Source: Planctomycetaceae bacterium (GTDB taxonomy: Bacteria > Planctomycetota > Planctomycetia > Pirellulales > Pirellulaceae). From it: a DNA stretch of 64,000 nt. The translations under genes were made by a program, and so were the position numbers. The notes below the pieces were generated by a model. That model saw only the letters and a program-made list of their open reading frames with translations, was not told the origin of the DNA and did no database searches. Below, in pieces: positions 54,141 to 62,152 of this stretch (positions are counted from its first letter, which is position 1; each line of letters begins with the position of its first letter). The stretch is taken from contig SYJV01000533.1 in NCBI GenBank assembly GCA_005798335.1, positions 1-64,000 of the forward strand, written 5' to 3'.

Positions 54141-54430
54141 TAGTCCTCGCTATGCATACGATGAAGTGGCACTACAATTGTTCCCGACAAAGAGGATTGA
54201 AATTAATGCTGGCATGAGAATGTCGCTTTACAGGACAACGACTTTCACTAACAATGTCCTGCCGCAATGATCCGGGTTCACGGATCGGCTCTGGCAGTAC
54301 AGCGATCTTCGTAGGAGTGGCTTGCATGGAACATCGTCGCTCATTCGTTCCCCAATGCGCTTCGCCTCATCGTTCGCGTCATTTCTCGAGGTCGCTGTCG
54401 CCAGTCAACCACTACTAGATCGGTGCAAGG
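54141..54430. other. 290-bp intergenic region before the isomerase gene
   Basis: No gene or clear hairpin found. It presumably includes the promoter of the sugar isomerase gene. No obvious -10/-35 pair identified. Confidence 0.4.
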
Positions 54431-55234
54431 ATGTTGCGTTTATCCGTTAGCGAGTTGTCAACCTTTCGCTGGACGTTTGAAGAAGACGTCTTGCATTACA
54501 AAGCGGCTGGTTTTCAAGCGGTCGGAGTATGGCGAGCCAAATTGGCAGACTATGGCGAGGAGAAGGGAATTGAATTGCTGCGCGAGCATGGAATGTCGGT
54601 TTCATCTCTGCAGTGGATTGGTGGCTTTACCGGGCATGACGGCCGCAGTTTTCGGGACAGCCTGCACGACGGCTTGGATGCTATCCAGTTGGCAGCGGAT
54701 TTGCGAGCGCACACTGTGGTTGTGCTTGCCGGCGGACGTTGCGGACACACCAAGAGCCATGCGCACCGATTGTTGATTACCGCCCTTGAGGAACTCACCG
54801 AGGCCGCTGAGGCCGTTGGCATCCAACTCGCCTTGGAACCGATTCACGTTGGCTGCGCGTACGATTGGAGCTTCGTTACCGATATCCCACAGTGCTTGGA
54901 TATTATCGCTCGTATCGGCCGCAAAAACTTGGGCTTGGTGTTCGACTGCTACCACTTGGCGCAAGATCAGTCCGTCATGGCCTGGTTGGAGTCGATCGTT
55001 CCGCACGTTCGTCTAGTTCAACTGGCTGACGCGAAACATGCTCCCATGGGAGAGCAAAATCGCTGCCTCCTCGGGCATGGCCGTGTTCCGCTACAGCATA
55101 TTCTCGCTACCTTCCATGCCGGCGGATACGATGGTTTTTATGAACTGGAAATGTTGGGTGAAGAAGTCGAGCACCTGGGGTACGAGCAGATCCTCGGCGA
55201 ATCTCGAAAAGCAGCAATGCAGTGGATTGCGTAG
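54431..55234 (+). CDS. Sugar phosphate isomerase/epimerase family TIM-barrel protein
   Basis: 267 aa. The xylose-isomerase-like/AP-endonuclease-2 barrel is visible: ESTF-like start (SVSELSTFRWTFEED), LALEPIHVG, GLVFDCYHLAQ, VRLVQLADAKH and YELEMLGEE supply the Glu, Asp, His and Glu metal ligands in the expected order. It is cytoplasmic. Members isomerise or epimerise sugars or inositol derivatives; the substrate here is unknown. Monocistronic, upstream of tRNA-Gly. Confidence 0.87.
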   Translation: MLRLSVSELSTFRWTFEEDVLHYKAAGFQAVGVWRAKLADYGEEKGIELLREHGMSVSSLQWIGGFTGHDGRSFRDSLHDGLDAIQLAADLRAHTVVVLAGGRCGHTKSHAHRLLITALEELTEAAEAVGIQLALEPIHVGCAYDWSFVTDIPQCLDIIARIGRKNLGLVFDCYHLAQDQSVMAWLESIVPHVRLVQLADAKHAPMGEQNRCLLGHGRVPLQHILATFHAGGYDGFYELEMLGEEVEHLGYEQILGESRKAAMQWIA

Positions 55235-55449
55235 TTGACATCGCTGGCGCTGCGTCAGATGAACGATTGGAGTTTTCTCTTAAAGCAAATTCTGTCGTCA
55301 CAACTTTAATTGCCGCATATGGGGACTTCCCATGCGCGCGGCTATTGAGCAATAATTGAGCAGAGCGGCGTTTTGCTTGACTCTCTTGCGAGAATAGTAC
55401 GACGGCGAACGGTTAGCGTGCGACTATCATCGAACTATGCAATCAAAGT

Positions 55450-55522
55450 GCGGGTGTAACTCAGTTGGCAGAGTGACAGCTTCCCAAGCTGTATGTCGAG
55501 GGTTCGAACCCCTTCACCCGCT
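55450..55522 (+). tRNA. tRNA-Gly (anticodon CCC)
   Basis: Acceptor GCGGGTG pairs with CACCCGC. The anticodon arm is ACAGC-TTCCCAA-GCTGT, anticodon CCC, reading GGG. The T arm is GAGGG-TTCGAAC-CCCTT. Length 73 nt with discriminator T. CCA is not encoded. Confidence 0.96.
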
Positions 55523-55924
55523 CTTCTTACCTCGTTTGCACGCTTGGTGACTGGGCAATGTGCATCTGCGAGTAGGATTAGCTTATTACTCACGAGTAAA
55601 ATCTCCGGCCAAGAATCCAGTTGCGTTCACAAAAAGATATAGGGAAGACCTCGCGACCCAACCCAATTACTCACCCCAACTCAATCACTCACATTGATCG
55701 CGAATATCTGTTCGCTGGATTATCCCAGAGTTGAAGCGGTGGTTGCTTTTTTCCGTGTTTGTTCTGTGTACTTCTGTGGCCGCAGCAATACTGTTTAGCA
55801 TTCGCAACAATCGGCCATTGAAGAAACACGTGCACCACACGGAAGGTCTTGATGGCAATGCCGCAACGCGAACTAACGGGAAACCCAGAAACTAAGCCGT
55901 CCATAGTTTAGTTTAGACGGTGCA
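55523..55924. other. 402-bp intergenic region after tRNA-Gly
   Basis: No gene supported. The minus ORF at 55689-55904 has no family features and a composition like shifted non-coding sequence. No hairpin with a T-run was found. Confidence 0.4.
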
Positions 55925-56248
55925 TTAGTCTTCCTCAACCGCTTGTTTAATCTTGTCTACGAGATTGGCACGAGTTAGCGATGTTTCTTGGATGCGCTGT
56001 ACGTCGATACCCAAGTAACTTCCTAAGCGCAACGCCAGATCGATGTCTCGAATGCCATGATACTGATTTACCACACGATGTTCAAAGTAAATGGTCTGAG
56101 CGTCGAAATCAAAACCTGATTCAAAACAATCGACCATTTCCTCTATCCAATTGTTGGGAACTCCACGAGCCCGACAATGTTCGATTGACCATATGTCGTC
56201 GCCTGTACATTCGGACAGCAATGAGAGCGCAACGAGTCGATTGAACAT
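55925..56248 (-). CDS. Hypothetical protein downstream of the YceH-like gene
   Basis: 107 aa, no membrane segment or signal. Acidic, alpha-helical, with ending LVDKIKQAVEED and an Asp-rich middle (HGIRDIDLALRLGSYLGIDV). Starts 11 nt after the YceH gene stop on the same strand, so probably cotranscribed. Family not recognised, but the ORF has an ATG, tight spacing and protein-like composition. Confidence 0.65.
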   Translation of the reverse strand: MFNRLVALSLLSECTGDDIWSIEHCRARGVPNNWIEEMVDCFESGFDFDAQTIYFEHRVVNQYHGIRDIDLALRLGSYLGIDVQRIQETSLTRANLVDKIKQAVEED

Positions 56249-56259
56249 GCTTGGAGCAT

Positions 56260-57057
56260 TTAGCCGGTTACGAGATTCTCGAGCTTCTCCAGGCGATGTG
56301 CGAATTCCGCCAGCATTGATCGCAGGCCGGCAACTTCCTCGCGCAGTGCGACGATTTCCGCGGCTGTTACGCTGGCTCCCATCGTCGAAGGACTTCGAGG
56401 TGCGGATGGCGAAGCAAGAGAGTGCGAGGCGCCGAGATCATCGTCTGCGTCGGTGGGATCTTCTTCGCCAGTGTGGCCAGCAAATTTGCTCTTGAGTGCG
56501 ATCAGTTCTTCCGCGAGATAAAGGTTGTGGGTGAACAACTGTCCTCGACCCGGTGGAGTGAGTGGAATCACTAGGTTACGTTCCATCAATTGCTTGATAA
56601 TTCCCTGCAGCGTTCCCAAGTCCGGGATCGGTTCAAAACGGCTGGCACGTACTCGCAAATCCCCTGCAGTTTGTTCGCCGCGCAGCAGCAACTCAGTGAT
56701 GACCGCGGCTTCAGCGCCTTTGACTCCCAGCCAGTTATATCCGTAATGGCGATACTTTGGCACGCGACCGCTGCCGTGCACTTCTGCTGCCGCGCCGATG
56801 CGTCTTAATTCCGCGAGACCATCCTCGACTTGTTCGCTGGACAAATTCATCATCGGATGGCGATTGCTCTTTTGATTGGCACCGGTGACCAACGCCGTCA
56901 ATGTCATCGGATAAGCATCAGGAGTCGTGCGCGCTTTCTCCATCAAGACCCCCAACAGCCTCCGCAGTTTGCTTGGAACGGGTTTCCAAGACGGCGCAGG
57001 TTGAGCCTGCGAGCCGCTGCTGAGGCCAGATTCTTTTTCCGACGATGAATCAGGCAT
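56260..57057 (-). CDS. YceH-like (DUF480) protein
   Basis: 265 aa. The duplicated winged-helix family DUF480 is evident: VLMEKARTTPDAYPMTLTAL, NQKSNRHPMMNLSSEQVEDG, GSGRVPKYRHYGYNWLGV, AAVITELLLRGEQTAGDLR, and SRFEPIPDLGTLQGIIKQL. The C-terminal ~80 residues are a Ser/Pro linker plus a coiled coil (VAGLRSMLAEFAHRLEKLE). E. coli YceH has no settled function. Nucleic-acid binding is suggested by the fold. Confidence 0.93.
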   Translation of the reverse strand: MPDSSSEKESGLSSGSQAQPAPSWKPVPSKLRRLLGVLMEKARTTPDAYPMTLTALVTGANQKSNRHPMMNLSSEQVEDGLAELRRIGAAAEVHGSGRVPKYRHYGYNWLGVKGAEAAVITELLLRGEQTAGDLRVRASRFEPIPDLGTLQGIIKQLMERNLVIPLTPPGRGQLFTHNLYLAEELIALKSKFAGHTGEEDPTDADDDLGASHSLASPSAPRSPSTMGASVTAAEIVALREEVAGLRSMLAEFAHRLEKLENLVTG

Positions 57058-57130
57058 GATAGGCTGCTCTTATTGAAGGATTGAATTCCGACCTTGGGCA
57101 ATCGCCGCGCGAACTCAGTTAATTGCCGGC

Positions 57131-57913
57131 TCACTGTTTGATGCGAAACATCTCTTGGTGCGGCAGCAAACTGCCTCCATCAATGTTCAGCGTTGATCCG
57201 TTAATGTAATCGCTGGCGGCGTCACAAAGAAATAACACGCCGCGAGCAATTTCTTCGGGTTTGGCGAGTCGCCCCCAAGGCAATCCCGCACCGCGCGACA
57301 TCAGTTCATTCTCGGCAAAGAATTTTCGCTCGCCCGGCGTATCGGTCCATCCAGGATGAATGATGTTGACGCGAATTCGAAACTGAGCCAATTCGACCGC
57401 GGCCGTTCGCGCCATCTGATCGACGGCGGCTTTGCCCATATTGTACGCCATCGATCCGGGAATGGCCTTGTTTGCGTGAGGTGAACTGATGCAGACCATA
57501 GAGCCGCCAGTCCCTTGGGAAATCATGATTTGGGCAGCGGCGCGAAACAAATAAAAAGGCCCCCACATGCAAACGTTAATCGTTCGTTCAAAGCCTTCCA
57601 TTTTGGCCCGATAGAACAATTCGCGATCACTGTAAGCGGCATTCGACACCGCGATATCTAATCTTCCGAAATGCTCTTTGGCCTTTGCGACTATGGCTTC
57701 CACGGCCACTTGTTGCGTCACATCCGCTACAGCGGGAATTGCCTGACCACCTTCAGCTTGAATCTGCTGGACGGTCGCGTCGGGCGACAGGATATCGTTG
57801 ACCACGATTTTCGCACCCGCGCGAGCGAGCGCTATCGCACTAGCAGCTCCGATTCCTCGCGCGGCTCCGGTAACAATGGCTACCTTATTTTCCAATCCTC
57901 GCTCAACAGTCAT
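57131..57913 (-). CDS. Short-chain dehydrogenase/reductase
   Basis: 260 aa, classical SDR. The cofactor motif is VTGAARGIGAASAIA, NAA is in the VSNAAYSDRE segment, and the catalytic tetrad includes Ser (CISSP), Tyr and Lys (YNMGKAA). C-terminal IDGGSLL is typical. It oxidises or reduces an alcohol/ketone with NAD(P). Substrate unknown. Spacing of 73 nt to the YceH gene downstream. Confidence 0.94.
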   Translation of the reverse strand: MTVERGLENKVAIVTGAARGIGAASAIALARAGAKIVVNDILSPDATVQQIQAEGGQAIPAVADVTQQVAVEAIVAKAKEHFGRLDIAVSNAAYSDRELFYRAKMEGFERTINVCMWGPFYLFRAAAQIMISQGTGGSMVCISSPHANKAIPGSMAYNMGKAAVDQMARTAAVELAQFRIRVNIIHPGWTDTPGERKFFAENELMSRGAGLPWGRLAKPEEIARGVLFLCDAASDYINGSTLNIDGGSLLPHQEMFRIKQ

Positions 57914-58014
57914 CCAATCGCTTTCCTCACTTTAGATCTTGAAGTCGTTCGTTATTGCGTAGTTAACTTATCACGACAGCTCGCGAACAGAACTACTCGA
58001 ATCGAGGACATAGT

Positions 58015-58467
58015 TTAGTGGCGCAGTACTAAATGAATACCCAGCCACAAGCAAATTGCTCCAACACAGCGCAGCCAATTGATTGGCTGTTGGCGAAATC
58101 CTAGCCAACCGAAATGGTCCATGACCAAAGACAATCCTATTTGGCCAGCCAATACCAATGCGATCCAGCGCGCGGCCCCCAGCTTCGGCGCGACCAACAA
58201 GGAAACTGTGACCATGTAGGTTCCGATCAAACCACCGGTCCAGGCCCACAGTGGCAGCGCGCTCAATTTAGCTAGCGATGGAACTCCGATCCGCATCGTT
58301 GCCGCTACCAGCAACAAAGCTAACAAACCGGTCGCAAAGCTGATGATCGAAGCTTGCAACGGATGCTCGCATTGTCCCGCCAAAGTTCCATTTACGGCTG
58401 GTTGCAATGCCATCACACAGCCAGCCACTAAGGCCAATAGAATTGGCAACCATGCGAGTTTTTCCAT
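58015..58467 (-). CDS. DMT-superfamily inner-membrane transporter (DUF606/YdcZ-like)
   Basis: 150 aa with five hydrophobic segments. The opening WLPILLALVAGCVMALQPAV followed by NGTLAG and the internal LWAWTGGLIGTYMVTVSLLV, GQIGLSLVMDHFGWLG match the DUF606/YdcZ half-size EamA-type transporter, which acts as a pair or dimer. Substrate unknown. The adjacent SDR lies 101 nt further on in the same direction. Confidence 0.85.
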   Translation of the reverse strand: MEKLAWLPILLALVAGCVMALQPAVNGTLAGQCEHPLQASIISFATGLLALLLVAATMRIGVPSLAKLSALPLWAWTGGLIGTYMVTVSLLVAPKLGAARWIALVLAGQIGLSLVMDHFGWLGFRQQPINWLRCVGAICLWLGIHLVLRH

Positions 58468-58533
58468 AATCCGTCCCTGAACATCATTGTTGGTGCTGTC
58501 TGAGAATTCAAGTCTAAAATCTCAGGCGCGAAT

Positions 58534-58902
58534 CTATCCTAATACCGCTCGAAGTTTGTTGTCCGTTTCGACCGAATTGAACTCCAGCTTGCCGAATCCT
58601 CGCAACGCGCCTAACTGGACCGCGGCATCTTGGTGGTCGGCATAATTGGTAATGAGCATCACAGGAATGGTGCTTAGTTTCTCGTCGGCCTTCAGCAGTT
58701 TGATAATCTCGATGCCGTCCGAATAATCGCAATCCAACTTGCGATTGATCAGTACCAAATCAAAATTGCCCGCTCGTAATTTGACCAGCGCATCTTCGGC
58801 CGCGTCCGCTTGAACTACGTCCGCCGAGAATTTGGCCTGAATCAGTCGCTTGATCGATGCATGATCGGGTGAACAGTTACCAACATCCAAAACAAATTTC
58901 AT
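58534..58902 (-). CDS. Pseudo-receiver domain protein (phospho-acceptor Asp replaced by Asn)
   Basis: 122 aa from the ATG at 58902; the ORF track's longer start has no receiver similarity. Receiver architecture is clear (FVLDVGNCSPDHASIKRLIQ, GNFDLVLINRKLD, IPVMLITNYADHQDA, GFGKLEF). At the acceptor position the sequence is LVLIN rather than LVLxD, so normal phosphorylation is unlikely, and the usual Lys-Pro is Lys-Leu. A single-domain protein, perhaps phosphorylation-independent. Confidence 0.8.
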   Translation of the reverse strand: MKFVLDVGNCSPDHASIKRLIQAKFSADVVQADAAEDALVKLRAGNFDLVLINRKLDCDYSDGIEIIKLLKADEKLSTIPVMLITNYADHQDAAVQLGALRGFGKLEFNSVETDNKLRAVLG

Positions 58903-58945
58903 CGCGCGCCGACACCTTCGCTGACTAAAAAGATCCTCACTCAAA

Positions 58946-59167
58946 CTAACGAAGTTGAGTGACGTAACCAACCGGACTTTTATGAATTGAAGGCTGGGAC
59001 TTCGATTCGGACGAGGCAAATTTTTTCGATTCGGCAGAATGCGAGGTCGTCAGCGATTCAGAATTCTTACGCTCGTTTGCTGCAAACTGGGAGGTAATCG
59101 ATGTGGCCATCATCCCACTTAGAAACGAAGCAAGGATTAAAAGTACCGCTTTGAATTCGTTTGTCAT
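58946..59167 (-). CDS. Small single-TM hypothetical protein
   Basis: 73 aa from the ATG at 59167. One N-terminal membrane segment (EFKAVLLILASFLSGMMATS) followed by a Ser/Lys/Glu-rich, low-complexity tail. The gene lies 43 nt upstream of the pseudo-receiver on the same strand. No family recognised. Confidence 0.45.
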   Translation of the reverse strand: MTNEFKAVLLILASFLSGMMATSITSQFAANERKNSESLTTSHSAESKKFASSESKSQPSIHKSPVGYVTQLR

Positions 59168-59226
59168 GTATCTTGAGTTTCGCATAAGAACCAAATTAAT
59201 AGAAGAGATTCAGGCCGCCGCAGTTG

Positions 59227-59586
59227 CTACTCCAGCCACTCGTCGGCTGGATCGAATTTGGGTGAAGCGACAATAACTACTCGCATGCGGCCGATAGCGC
59301 GATGCCATGTTCCAGGGTGGATGGTGATCGCCATCTCAGGGCGAACTGGAACGCGCTGGTCGTTTAATTCCATACAAGCGTCCGACTCGCACTGAAGGAT
59401 GAAATACGTTTCGGTGATTCGACGATGGTAGTGCCGTTTGGCATTCATTTCGATTTGAGTCAAATGCAACGAGTACGGAACGCTGGGCTCTTCCATTAGA
59501 CCCCTGCGGGCAATGCCGCACGGGCACTCGACTCCCGGCATCACGCTGTAATCAGTGATTTCGTAGGCTGCGGTTGCGGTTTCCAT
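59227..59586 (-). CDS. Cupin-domain protein
   Basis: 119 aa from the ATG at 59586; the ORF track's start adds 35 residues lying partly in a palindromic repeat. Cupin motif 1 is KRHYHRRITETYFILQ (His, His, Glu), motif 2 contains PGTWHRAIG, so metal binding is likely. It is a cytoplasmic single-domain cupin with unknown ligand. There is no signal peptide, unlike the cupin at 2332. Confidence 0.83.
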   Translation of the reverse strand: METATAAYEITDYSVMPGVECPCGIARRGLMEEPSVPYSLHLTQIEMNAKRHYHRRITETYFILQCESDACMELNDQRVPVRPEMAITIHPGTWHRAIGRMRVVIVASPKFDPADEWLE

Positions 59587-59642
59587 TGACTCCACGTCCG
59601 ATGATTCACGGGCTCGCACTGGCAGGTCAGATACTCGTTGTC

Positions 59643-59750
59643 TAACCCGCAACCGTAGTCGAGGATTGTACTGAAGTTCAGCGCAAATCACTGAGGTTCA
59701 GCGCAAATCAATGCCAAACTATGGCAATCCTCGCCTGTGGCTGCGGGTTA
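59643..59750. repeat. Palindromic repeat, family C, with internal 20-bp tandem duplication
   Basis: TAACCCGCAACCGTAGTCGA (left arm, 26 bp) is mirrored by the right arm with 22 of 26 matches (rc of 59725-59750). The middle contains two tandem 20-bp copies, CTGAAGTTCAGCGCAAATCA and CTGAGGTTCAGCGCAAATCA. The arms continue weakly outward to CTCGTT. The outer CGTTTAACCC end resembles the flanks of MITE copy 1 at 24530. Confidence 0.8.
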
Positions 59751-60011
59751 AACGAGCTTCAGACCATGCTAGGCTTGCACCAAAGTCGCTGCCAGATCGC
59801 CGAGTTGAATAATGTACTCGAAGGGGTACCGATTAGGCAATCGTTGTCGGTTGAAACATACGTCGGAAGTTACTTTGGCCCTGCGCGACCAAGACGTTGG
59901 AAAAATTTTTTTGGCATGGGGGGGCAGGTCTTGAACTAGAAATGCCACAGCCCTTAAGTGTGGGGCAGAGTTAAGTTGATCGGTGGGTATCGATTAAGTC
60001 GGTCGGTAGAG

Positions 60012-60311
60012 TCAACTCAATCCGCCAGCCTTCCGCGAGCGTAAAATCCGAGAGAGAGCATTGACGTAAGTCGCTATCCCAAAAATTAGTTGGCGCTGCT
60101 CAAGCGATACTTCTGGAGCGACCGATACCATCTTTTGAACCGAGTCGTCGTGGTGATCGCGACGGTTGTCTGCGACTTGGTTTAGAACAGCCGGATAGCG
60201 AAATTTGAGCCCACGGAATGGCTCGTCCGGACGCTGGTAAAGGAACAGAATTGAAACCGTTAGGGAGTGCGGAACACCATGATTTTCGCCCCGCAGCGAA
60301 AAGCGTGTCAC
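60012..60311 (-). CDS. Possible hypothetical protein divergent from the Cys-rich gene
   Basis: 99 aa with an ATG start. Helical middle (VADNRRDHHDDSVQKMVSVA; LEQRQLIFGIATYVNALSRI). No family or membrane segment. It is divergent from the Cys-rich protein, leaving ~185 bp for both promoters. Composition is protein-like but support is thin. Confidence 0.38.
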   Translation of the reverse strand: MTRFSLRGENHGVPHSLTVSILFLYQRPDEPFRGLKFRYPAVLNQVADNRRDHHDDSVQKMVSVAPEVSLEQRQLIFGIATYVNALSRILRSRKAGGLS

Positions 60312-60496
60312 CGTCGTCGGCTCAACGAAGTCGAATAGACCCGCTCCCGAATGCGGAATCTGTTCGTGGCCGATCAGGCTTGAGGGCGATTTCAGCGGCG
60401 GCTTCGTGCGCCGAAACCGGCCTCAACCAATTGCACCCCCAAGAGAGGCCTGACCTTTCCAGAGTTGTGGTTCATCGTATAGGGAGTTGTGGCTCG

Positions 60497-61384
60497 ATGA
60501 AATGGAACATACTTGTAGGATCGATGGTACTGGGCGCTAGCCTGTGTACCCAAACCTTCGCGGGTGGATTGCTGGACCGCATGCTCGGATTGAAGGGTTG
60601 CGGATGTGACAGCACCTGCTGCGATACAACGCCGGCCTGTGCCGCTCCAAGCTGCGGATGCGAATCCGCGTGTGGAAACGGCTGTGCGCCAGCATGCAAC
60701 AGCGGCTGTGCCGCACCAAGTTGCGGAATTGAGAATGCGTGTGCTCCGGCTTGCAACACTGGTTGTGCGCCGAGCTGCGGAATTGAGAACGCATGTGCTC
60801 CCGCTTGCGGCAGTGGATGCGCTCCGAGCTGTGGAATTCAAAGTGCCTGTGCGCCGAGCTGCGGAATTGAAACATCCTGCTGCAAGCCACGCCGCAAACC
60901 ATTGCTCGAACTGGTTCGTGCATTGCATCGGTCGAAATGCAATCTGCTTGGTTGCAATAGCGGTTGCAATAGCGGTTGCGACACCGGCTGCGATCCTTGC
61001 GGATCCGCCTGTGCGCCAACTTGCGCAGCACCAAGCTGTGGTTGCGAAACCGCCTGTGCACCTGCTTGCAACACTGGTTGCGCTGCTCCGAGCTGTGGCT
61101 GCGAAGTTGCTGCTCCTTGCGGTTGCGACACCGGTTGCTGCGGTCGAAAGGGTGGCCTGCTGGGCAAGATTTTCAAGAAGCGAGGATGCTGTGATACACT
61201 GTCCTGCGATTCTTGTGGATGTGCATCAGTAAGCACCGGTTGCAGCTCCTGTGGCTCGGCTCATGCCGCTGCCCCAGCCGCTCACAGCCACGTAGCTCCT
61301 TCGGCACCTGCACCAATAGTCGATCCAAGCGCCTACTTGCAAAACAATCGACGCGTCATTCAAGCTACCAGCTACGTTCGCTAA
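60497..61384 (+). CDS. Secreted cysteine-rich repeat protein
   Basis: 295 aa from the ATG at 60497, AGGGAG 11 nt upstream; the ORF track extends 93 codons into non-coding DNA. Signal peptide MKWNILVGSMVLGASLCTQT with a cut near FAG. Then a mature part with a very high Cys share, built from short imperfect units such as CGIENACAPACNTGCAP, APSCGCETACAP and GCNSGCDTGC; a basic insert (KPRRKPLLELVRALHRSKCN) divides two repeat blocks. It ends in a Cys-poor tail with AYLQNNRRVIQATSYVR. Probably a disulfide- or metal-linked envelope or extracellular protein. A strong terminator follows. Confidence 0.88.
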   Translation: MKWNILVGSMVLGASLCTQTFAGGLLDRMLGLKGCGCDSTCCDTTPACAAPSCGCESACGNGCAPACNSGCAAPSCGIENACAPACNTGCAPSCGIENACAPACGSGCAPSCGIQSACAPSCGIETSCCKPRRKPLLELVRALHRSKCNLLGCNSGCNSGCDTGCDPCGSACAPTCAAPSCGCETACAPACNTGCAAPSCGCEVAAPCGCDTGCCGRKGGLLGKIFKKRGCCDTLSCDSCGCASVSTGCSSCGSAHAAAPAAHSHVAPSAPAPIVDPSAYLQNNRRVIQATSYVR

Positions 61385-61420
61385 TAAGCGAATTTGGTAG
61401 CCCTGAGATGCGCAAATGAA

Positions 61421-61460
61421 AAGCGGCTCGTCAGATTCAGTTCTGACGAGCCGCTTTTTT
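61421..61460 (+). terminator. Rho-independent terminator
   Basis: AAGCGGCTCGTCAG pairs perfectly with CTGACGAGCCGCTT across an 8-nt loop, followed by a T-run (TTTTTT overall). It lies 37 nt after the Cys-rich gene stop; the strongest terminator in the window. Confidence 0.92.
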
Positions 61461-61618
61461 CGTTGGGAAACAGGTTGTAAGCTTGGAATATCAAATCTCA
61501 ATTCGCAAATCTGCACCGGCGTGTACCCTTTGCGAAAGCGGCTCGAAAGAAATATGATCCATGGAATGCCGCAATTCTGGCGGTAATCTCTCGTTTCCAT
61601 GGGAAGCATCGACAGCTC

Positions 61619-62125
61619 ATGCATGCACAAGTAGTCCAAAGTTTAGTCATCCGCATGGCCGATCTTGATCGTCGCGAAGACCAACAGGCGGTACTGGAAA
61701 TCACGGACCAATATGCTCAGCACGCGATGGGCGGTTCGCAGCCGTTGAGGCCAGATGTGCGAGCGCGATTGATCGAAGGATTGCGATCGCACCCGATGAC
61801 GCGAATTTTTCTGGCTTGGCAGGGTGATACGGCCGTTGGCATCGCCACCTGCTTTGTTGGATTCTCTTCCTTCGCAGCCAAACCGCTGATCAACATACAC
61901 GATTTGGCCGTGGTATCGGATCGTCAAGGCCAAGGAATCGGACGACGGTTGATCGAATCGGTGGTCGAGTATGCACAGTCGCTCGACTGTAGCTCCGTGA
62001 CACTCGAGGTTCGCATGGATAACTCGCCTGCCCGCAAGCTGTACGATCGCATGGGTTTTCAACAGGTCGGTGATGTGGTCACTCAAGAGGCGATGCTGTT
62101 TGGCAAACTGAAACTCTCGAATTGA
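61619..62125 (+). CDS. GNAT-family acetyltransferase
   Basis: 168 aa. The acetyl-CoA site is in VVSDRQGQGIGRRLIESVVE (motif A, Gln/Arg-x-x-Gly-x-Gly), preceded by INIHDLA and followed by VTLEVRMDNSPARKLYDRMGF (motif B). It transfers an acetyl group to an amine of an unknown substrate. It is 27 nt upstream of the methyltransferase gene on the same strand. Confidence 0.92.
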   Translation: MHAQVVQSLVIRMADLDRREDQQAVLEITDQYAQHAMGGSQPLRPDVRARLIEGLRSHPMTRIFLAWQGDTAVGIATCFVGFSSFAAKPLINIHDLAVVSDRQGQGIGRRLIESVVEYAQSLDCSSVTLEVRMDNSPARKLYDRMGFQQVGDVVTQEAMLFGKLKLSN

Positions 62126-62152
62126 GTTTACTATCGTTGGGAGCGTTGTCTT

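Noticed and set aside
55689-55904. 71-aa minus-strand ORF after tRNA-Gly
   Set aside because: No recognisable features, no ribosome site; treated as non-coding.
59721-59939. 72-aa plus-strand ORF and G-run near 59,920
   Set aside because: It starts inside the palindromic repeat, has no family features, and the poly-T/poly-G stretch is ordinary low complexity.
60606-61232. Long plus- and minus-strand ORFs (60392-60928, 60537-61061, 60606-61232) over the Cys-rich gene
   Set aside because: They are shadows produced by the repeated, GC-biased coding sequence of the Cys-rich protein; no start sites or families support them.
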